Shown piece after piece: positions 57,901 through 64,000 of a stretch of 64,000 bases of DNA. Under the pieces are notes generated by a model that did not search any database, had not been told where the DNA came from, and worked only from the letters and a program-made list of their open reading frames with translations. A program made the position numbers and the translations under genes. Numbering within the stretch: position 1 is the stretch's first letter; every line of letters starts with the position of its first letter. This stretch comes from Astropecten irregularis (lineage: Eukaryota; Echinodermata; Asteroidea; Paxillosida; Astropectinidae), in the NCBI GenBank assembly GCA_963971285.1, contig OZ020255.1, forward strand, positions 16,326,931 through 16,390,930, read 5' to 3'.

Positions 57901-60900
57901 TAAGACAGAAATGTCATGCTTTATACCCAGTTTTTTGCTACCTCAGTTTGCCCTTGAAATATGCAGGCAGATGAAATTGGCCTAAGATTAATGCTGCTTG
58001 TCACACGTTACCTCAGTCTCCACAGGGGGACTGGATCAAAAACCATGCATTACCAACACAAACCACACCGTAGTGTTTTGTGGTATGCAGGATACCACAC
58101 TTACCACAGGAAAAATTATGTGTGGTTAACTGTGGTATGTAGGTCGCTTAGGGTCAAGTTAAAAGGGTTTGATGTTTTAGTTCAAGCAAGATTTTTCTTT
58201 AAGGTGGAAAAAAATTAGATATTAAGATTTGCCTAGCAATGTGACGTCATAAACCGAGAAGACGACATAAGCCGATGAAAAGCTAGAATGCAAAGCATTT
58301 TGAGAGATTCCTCTGCATTTTTGTTTGCCTCCTAGGTCGAGACTACTATAACGAGATTAAAGATATCTCCCTGAAACGTCTGCGTCCACCACACTTGGTC
58401 ATCTACTTAGATGCTCCGGTTGATGTACTACAAAAGAGAATCAAGGAGAGATCGAGGGTAGCAATTTAGTCTGTCGTAGAATTTTAGAAAAATAGAAACT
58501 AGTCTCATGTGTGATAAATAACGGCCCACAGAGCTCTTAGACAGTTTGTGCCACTCTATGTATGTAAGTGGCAATGTACTGTAAGGTGTTTTGGATGGGG
58601 TGTGAACCTGTAACCTCCTGTCTTCCGTGGCAGGTTGTCTCAACCTTGAGGACATTGTTGTAGCGTTGTCTATCAGGTCGATTTCACCAAACTTATCGTA
58701 ACTTGCTATCAATCGTAGGACTAATGATACATTGCAGCCCTATGTAGGATACATGGGTTATCCTTCGTATTAAACTCGAGTTGCGATCGATTGCAGGGCT
58801 TCGTGAAATCGAACCCCAGGAGTGAGAACTTCTTGCAGCTTTGTGCCTTCAAGTGCATACCTCTAAAAAAAAAACAACTCGGCTTGATATTTGGGCTTAA
58901 TCTTTGAGCCGACGATCGGTCTTTACTTTGGGAATCGTCAGTCCATAAAATGACCTAAATTGTCTCAAAATAATGCATTGTACATTGTGTGTGTGTTAAT
59001 GTTTCATTGCATTGAGTGATATATAACTCAGTGGTTTGTTGTCAAACCAGGGGCCAATTTCATAGAGCTGCTTAGCACAAAATGTTGCTTAGCACAAAAA
59101 TGTCTCGCCCAATAAAACAAACCACCAGTGAAAATTCCATTTGATATTCATGGTCAGCGAACAACAGCCAAAGAACAATCACAAGTTTTTATAAAGACAG
59201 AAATGTCATGCTTAGCAAATTTTTGTGGTGAGCAGCTCTATGAAATTGGCCACAGGATTTCATTGACTAATACCAGAAAATGAAACTCGTTTTTACCATG
59301 GCTGTCATTTTTGGGGGGAATTTATGTCGACTGCAGGACATAGAGCTCAACATCTCAGATGAATACCTGCAGAATATCGAGGAGGAGTACAAGGATAAGT
59401 TCTTGGCTGAGATAAGCCAGACTACGGAGGTTCTTACCTACAACTGGAACTCACCATGCGACGTCGACAGAGTAAGTAATACTCTTGATCCTAGTTAAAG
59501 CTCTTAAAGCGAGTTTAACCTTTGAAGTTCCCAACGTTAAAATTTGATTTTCCTAGCCGAAGCTTATGGGTAAACCTTCCCTTATATTCAAGTCAACTTT
59601 TTGTGGTCCCAGTAATAGCTCAATTTATACTGTGAACTTATTTATCCAGAAATTAGTAAAACAACGACCAAAAATCTTTTTGATCGTTTAAAAGATAAAA
59701 AAAAAAAGAGAAAAGACTTAAGAAATACTTTGGCCGTTTTTCACTCTTTTCTCAAAAAGTGGGCAACGCATGGGACTGAAATTTTCACAGATGACTGTTA
59801 CTGAATCTGTCTTGATATTTCTGCCGATGAATCTGTATTTCTTTGATAAAAAACCAAAGTATGATATTACCGGTATACAAAATTGCCCTAAAAACTCAAA
59901 TATGTGACAATGACAATGAAGAACAAGAATTAAACTTTCATTCGCACTGCCAAGTTAACTAGCCACTACTTGCCCAGCAAGTTAATTTGCCTATAATATT
60001 GCATTGATGTTGATTGCGTTCAATACAAAGGTTGTGGAAGATCTAAGCATGTTGAAGTATGCGCATTTGCCGTGGAATACAGACGACGACGTTACCCTGG
60101 ATAGGCTGTACAGATTGTAAGTGTGAACAAAGAATTGTACTGGAACAGTCGCATGGGGCCAATTCCATGGAGCTGCTAAGCACAAAAATTTACTAAGCAC
60201 AAAAATGTCTTGCCCAATAAAAAAATCACTGTTAAAATTTCCATTTGATATTTATTCATGGTCAGTGAACAACAGCCAACGAATAATCACAAGTGATACA
60301 CAACACATGGAAATTAAAAACCCTGTTTTTATTAAAAGACAGAAATGTCATGCTTAGCAAATTTTTGTGCTAAGCAGCGCCTTGAAATTGCCCTAGAACT
60401 GGAAATATGTAACCTTCACAGGAACTGTGAAAAGTTCCGGCTTTCACCAGAACTGAAACATTCATATTTATAATATAAATGACAATTTATGATGTCACTG
60501 GTAGAGTACTGTTATTATCACTAGAGACAGGAGGACTTAATGCTGGAAAAATTGTAACTTTTACTAGAACTGAAAATTTGTAAAATCACCGGAACTTTAA
60601 AAGGACAGAAAAGTTCAAAGACCGATCCATTAAGTCCCGCCCCATTTGTTTCTGACCAATCACAGTCGTGGTTTATGTCCGACATGCGTTCACTATTAAA
60701 GGTCCGACAAATGTATGCGCGCGTACGTACGCGCGACAGGAATGTGTAGTAAAGCATTGGAGAGGAACGCGTGTTCATTGCCCACGTGTGGAGTGGGAGG
60801 GGCTTACTGGATCGGTCTATTTATCACTAGACATGTTATGATATTGGACCGTCAATTGACCAAAACATAAATTTGCATAAACTATCATTAGAATTGAAAA

Positions 60901-61766
60901 ATAATAGCATTCCTCAATCTTTTTTTTCTGTAATTTCTCTAGCGTCCGCAATAAATTTTATGTTGCACGCTCCATGGACATCGCCAAGTATCTTCCGGAG
61001 ATTACGTTTGGGGCTCATGAGTTCTACGATTTGACACGAGAATTTACTGAGGTAAGGAAGCTAGCCGATAATCATTGAGTATTTGATAATAATAATTCAT
61101 AATAATAATTTGGGAGGCTAATCATCCTTACTGGCAGCTGGGTGCTGAATTGCGGAGGATGTGGCTACAACGTGATAGAGTTGCTGGGGGGCGCCCTAGG
61201 CTGCAAGTCACATCAACCCATATATGATCACGGAGCACAGCCTGAGATCGAAAGTTTTTTATTTTTGTGTGGAGGGAGGAAAACCGGAGAACCTGAGAAA
61301 AACCCTTGTTGCATAGGAGAGAACCAACACACAACCCTACTCACATAATGACCCAAGCTGAGATCGAACCCAGTCCACATTGGTGAGAGTGCCTAATGCA
61401 CTTGCCACCCATGCCCCCAATATGATGTGATTAGAGTGCTTTAGATTTGTGTGAACGTGGACCTCATTCACGACGACCACAAACGTCGTGCTGAAATTCA
61501 AAACTATACCTTGTGTGTCCTCAACTCACTCGGACAACGTTGGTGACGACTTGACGCATGCGCAAAGACTCGGCACCACGCAATCACGTATCAGTCGACG
61601 TAGTCAACATGAAAATGTAAAGCTCCCTATTGTTATGGAATTTAAGACTAATACTAAGATTATTTCACGATTTTTCTTTCTTTGCATCAAGAAATACAAC
61701 AAGTTTTATGCTCCCGGTTACAATCTGAAGGAAGGAGAGTCCAAATGGAAGCTGATGTTCAAGTAA
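54927..61766 (+). CDS. NDUFA10: NADH:ubiquinone oxidoreductase subunit A10, 9 exons, complete
   Basis: Exons: 54927-55055, 56098-56347, 57111-57242, 57538-57624, 58336-58457, 59337-59471, 60031-60116, 60943-61051, 61692-61766. Phases are continuous, giving 1125 nt and 374 aa. It is an accessory subunit of mitochondrial complex I derived from the deoxynucleoside-kinase fold. The first exon is a basic, poorly acidic presequence (RIGLRRGGQLKMSVAK) fitting mitochondrial import. In-frame TAA at 54900-54902 precedes the ATG. Exon 2 carries VVEGNIGCGKS with a canonical P-loop at residues 80-87, then PEAHIHYLD. Next come [26 protein letters not shown] (family DRS-like helix), HLVIYLDAPVDVLQKRIKERSR (LID-like Arg region), YLPEITFGAHEFYDL, and the C-terminal FYAPGYN...KWKLMFK. 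Introns contain two SINE-like elements and several foldback elements. Confidence 0.96.
55540..55748. mobile_element. GGGGCCATTTTTATGGCGCT family copy, right end lost, NDUFA10 intron 1
   Basis: The interior matches 4681-4922 (TTAGCACAAATTTGCTAAGC, TGTTCACTGACCGTGAATAT). It stops at GTGCTAAGCAAAC without the terminal inverse. Confidence 0.6.
56432..56690 (+). mobile_element. tRNA-derived SINE in NDUFA10 intron 2
   Basis: The tRNA-like head has an A-box region GTGGCCTAGTGGTCTGG and a B box GGTTCGAATCC. The body contains CTTGGGCAAGATGCTTGTCA and CTTCACCCAGGAGTAAATGG, words I recall from SINEs of many bilaterians. There is no poly(A) tail. Confidence 0.7.
56812..57067. mobile_element. CATAGAGCTGCTTAAGCA variant element, NDUFA10 intron 2
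   Basis: GGGTCAATTTCATAGAGCTG, then CTTAAGCA, is mirrored by TTAAGCAGCTCTATAAAATT and GGCCCC. Confidence 0.7.
57753..57983. mobile_element. degraded GGGCCAATTTCAT family copy, NDUFA10 intron 4
   Basis: The interior is recognisable (CCAATAAAACAAACCAGCAT, AAAGAACAATCACAAGTGAT, AGACAGAAATGTCATGCTT) and it ends GATGAAATTGGCC. The left terminus is lost. Confidence 0.6.
58000..58145 (+). repeat. dispersed repeat with TACCTCAGTCTCCACAGGGGG, NDUFA10 intron 4
   Basis: Shares GTCTCCACATGGGGACTG-like and ACCACACTTACCACAGG words with copies at about 38800-38910 and 61880-62025. Confidence 0.6.
58675..58818. mobile_element. foldback element GGTCGATTTCACCAAAC, NDUFA10 intron 5
   Basis: The ends GGTCGATTTCACCAAACTTA and CGTGAAATCGAACCCC are inverted. 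Inner ATCAATCGTAGGAC and GCGATCGATTGCAGG are arms. It is a sister of 25467-25612 in reverse orientation. Confidence 0.6.
59050..59254. mobile_element. GGGGCCAATTTCATAGAGCT family copy, NDUFA10 intron 5
   Basis: Ends GGGGCCAATTTCATAGAGCT and AGCAGCTCTATGAAATTGGC. It lies 82 bp before exon 59337-59471. Confidence 0.75.
60155..60395. mobile_element. GGGGCCAATTCCATGGAGCT family copy, NDUFA10 intron 7
   Basis: Ends GGGGCCAATTCCATGGAGCT and GCAGCGCCTTGAAATTGCCC. It begins about 38 bp after exon 60031-60116. Confidence 0.7.
61110..61425 (-). mobile_element. tRNA-derived SINE-like element, NDUFA10 intron 8
   Basis: Read on the minus strand it has a tRNA-like head (GGGGCATGGGTGGCAAGTGC, B box GGGTTCGATCTC). 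The body contains the complement of GGAGGAAAACCGGAGAACCT, a phrase common in tRNA-derived repeats. A (TAA)n tract lies at its plus-strand left edge. Confidence 0.6.
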
Positions 61767-61879
61767 TTAATCTGCATTAACGCAACAACCCAAGTTCCCA
61801 GCAAGAATGAGTCAGAATTGTCAGATAGTGGCAGTCTCGCCAGCCATAGACAAGGAGGCTTTGCACGAATTGAAAATCA

Positions 61880-62025
61880 TTAACCCTAACCCTCCACGCT
61901 TACCTCACAAGACAAGAGCTGCTTACCAAACGTTACCACAGTCTCCACATGGGGACTGGATCATAAACCATGCATTTAATATTCAGCATACCACACTTAA
62001 CACAGGAAAAACCATGTGTGGTTAA
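61880..62025 (+). repeat. dispersed repeat with ACCACAGTCTCCACATGGGG, in NDUFA10 3' region
   Basis: Third copy of the repeat at about 38800 and 58000. If the transcript ends at 62227 or later, this is transcribed 3' UTR sequence. Confidence 0.6.
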
Positions 62026-62226
62026 CGGTTTCAATATCAGAATGTGATATCTCAGAATTTAAGAACTCTATGTTCGTTCAGATGCACAATTACAAGTTTC
62101 TTGTCTGGGGCAAAGTTCTCGACTTATTTTGTAGGACCTGGTCACGTGATTTGCAGTAATTAGCCAAAAGGAATTGTTTGTCTCTTCGAGAAAGTTGTTT
62201 TAAACCCTCTTGCAAAAAATTGTGTA

Positions 62227-62232
62227 AATAAA
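62227..62232 (+). terminator. NDUFA10 candidate polyadenylation signal
   Basis: AATAAA about 460 bp after the TAA at 61764-61766. Another AATAAA is at 62326-62331. Which one is used cannot be told from sequence. Confidence 0.35.
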
Positions 62233-62955
62233 AAAGAAATGTGACAAGGCTTGAGAGTGTTACTGGATGCATCAATGTGTCTTAAGACTGAGCCCTGTTT
62301 TTTTAATAGTGAAAGAGAAACGTAGAATAAAAAGATTCAGATCTGCAGTTTGGGCACAGATTTTGTTTTGCAGAAAATCAGATTATAAAATGAAAGTGAT
62401 GTTGGCATGCATGAGGATTGGTTGAATAGGCCTTATTCGTGGCGCATCCATTTTGTCACCATCCTTGTATGTTCTTTGGAAAAGATAACACCAATTCTAA
62501 AAAGAAAACAGGTACCAGACTATTTTGAATCCAAGCCTCGGTTTGATTGCACTGCTTCGAATGCACCGTGAGTAAGGATATCGAGTTATTAGTCTGGTAC
62601 TTGAACTACATGAAGGGCAATGGGGGTGTCCCCTGGGTCATTATCTCAGTGTGTAAGGTCATCAGTCTGGTGAGCCAGGCTCTTGACCTTTGTTTTCAGG
62701 GTCAAAGGTTATTTCTTTCCCAGTTTTATGTCAAAGGTCATCGAAGAATGTTGACCTGTACTTATTGAGATGCAATGCTTAATATGGACGAGACTTCATG
62801 GTGTTGGTATTGTTTTAACGTGCAAGTGTTATAACTTCTGAAGATAAATCTGAGAAAACTGGCTGGAAAGTTGTTTCCGAACCTCTGATCCTACCAGCAG
62901 TGACTCATTACAGGGGTTAATTACTCAGATGGTGCATCTATAACGTAATGGATCA

Positions 62956-63110
62956 GGGGCTGATTTCACTAACGCTTTGTGATCATCGCTAAAGCCCAAA
63001 TCCATCGCTAAACGGAAAATTGCTATACAAAGTAGCGATCGATTCTCCGTTTAGTGATGGATTTGGGCTTTAGCGATGATCGCAAAGCATTTAATATTGA
63101 AATTGGCCCG
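62956..63110. mobile_element. foldback element GGGGCTGATTTCAC with ATCATCGCTAAAGCCCAAAT arms
   Basis: GATCATCGCTAAAGCCCAAA and TCCATCGCTAAACGGA are mirrored by TCCGTTTAGTGATGGA and TTTGGGCTTTAGCGATGATC. The terminal GGGGCTGATTTCAC pairs with TGAAATTGGCCC. Confidence 0.75.
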
Positions 63111-63477
63111 TGGAATTAAGTGCAGATATGACGGATAAGTAACATCACGTTGACATTATTCATGTAGCATACTTTGCCTCATTAGGAATTTTCCTACAAG
63201 AAGCTTGTATTATTAAATCTCAGCTTCCGTTTGAGTGTTAAATAAATATTAATTGATTTGAAGATGTTGTTTCGGTTTTGTTTTCATAGATATTGCATAG
63301 TTGTGCAAAACTATAATAAATCAAATTAAGTTATCCTGAAGATATGTTGCTATTGATATATGTTTCTTTTTGTGTCTGATAAATAATCAAATTTCACAAA
63401 GACTTGGCTCAAGTTAAAAAAAAACACCTTTCCCATCAGTGACAAATGAACCACCCTCAAGATACATGTACATGGGA

Positions 63478-63690
63478 GGTTTATGAAATGGAGGCTCAGG
63501 CTCCAGCTCTGTCATCCATATGCTGAAAATATTCATTGTGGGTTTTCATTGAAGCTGAAGCTCTGTTTTCCTTTTCAAACCAGAGAATCTGTTTCCGAAC
63601 CGCAGCCAAAAGCCTCTATTTTGATACCTGTTATTTTAAAATGGATTCACGAAATGGAGCCAGAGCCTCAGCCTCTGTTTCGTAAACGCC
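63478..63690. mobile_element. GGAGGCTCAGGCTC family, copy 4
   Basis: TTATGAAATGGAGGCTCAGG at the left and CAGCCTCTGTTTCGTAAACG at the right. The interior is nearly identical to copy 1. Confidence 0.7.
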
Positions 63691-63957
63691 CATAGAAACT
63701 GATGGGAAAAAAAACCACTGTTGAATAACCTTTGCAAAATAAATTCCGAAACAAATCATCATTTAAATGTTCATCAAACATGCACAATATTTATTTCGTT
63801 AATTCAATTTTAGATGTTTTTGCCTGTACAAATATATTATTTATGCTGTGCTTCTCTCTTCACCTGTACACTAAAATGATATACGATTCTGGACATATAA
63901 TGAATCTATACAGCATGAATAGCAAAAATGTACTCCATCTGTAAAACACACAGTTCA

Positions 63958-64000
63958 GGGGCCGATTTCACTAACGTTTTAGATCATCGCTAAAGCCCAA
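63958..64000. mobile_element. second GGGGCCGATTTCAC foldback element, cut by the window end
   Basis: GGGGCCGATTTCACTAACGT, then ATCATCGCTAAAGCCCAA, is the left arm of the 62956 type. Confidence 0.65.

Overview
The window is eukaryotic DNA. It is intron-rich and AT-rich, with GT-AG exons scattered through kilobases of foldback repeats and tRNA-derived SINE-like elements. Its gene content (peroxisomal HACL1, complex I NDUFA10, COMMD3, a BEN-domain protein and a GalNAc-transferase) is that of an animal. The dense TIR/foldback elements and the frequent 'taggccta' words suggest a marine deuterostome invertebrate, most likely an echinoderm such as a sea star. That taxon call is an inference from style, not a search result.

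Layout. 1-9.5 kb: a repeat-rich stretch, probably the first intron of a polypeptide GalNAc-transferase whose signal-anchor exon lies at 9502-9884 (minus). 10.8-26.3 kb: a complete 17-exon HACL1 (plus), diverging from the GalNAc-transferase. Its 6.6-kb intron 9 contains a whole antisense gene, a six-exon BEN-domain protein (minus, coding 16098-19486, probable non-coding first exon near 20.75-20.88 kb). 28.1-32.4 kb: a complete five-exon COMMD3 (minus), tail-to-tail with HACL1. 32.4-54.9 kb: about 22 kb with no gene I can support. It holds tandem copies of hairpin-bearing repeats, a degenerate repeat array split by a 2.07-kb TIR element with a visible empty site, an array of about 18 copies of an exon-like 40-50 bp block, a 2.5-kb 19-bp minisatellite, and an AGTTCA-rich stretch. 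54.9-61.8 kb: a complete nine-exon NDUFA10 (plus). The right end carries further foldback repeats, the last cut by the window edge.

The genes do not form a pathway. HACL1 (peroxisomal alpha-oxidation) and NDUFA10 (mitochondrial complex I) are both metabolic. COMMD3 belongs to the Commander/retriever trafficking complex. The BEN protein is probably a chromatin/DNA-binding factor. All exon models were assembled by hand from reading frames, splice dinucleotides and phase continuity. The totals (571, 196, 374 and 450 aa) close without frame breaks.
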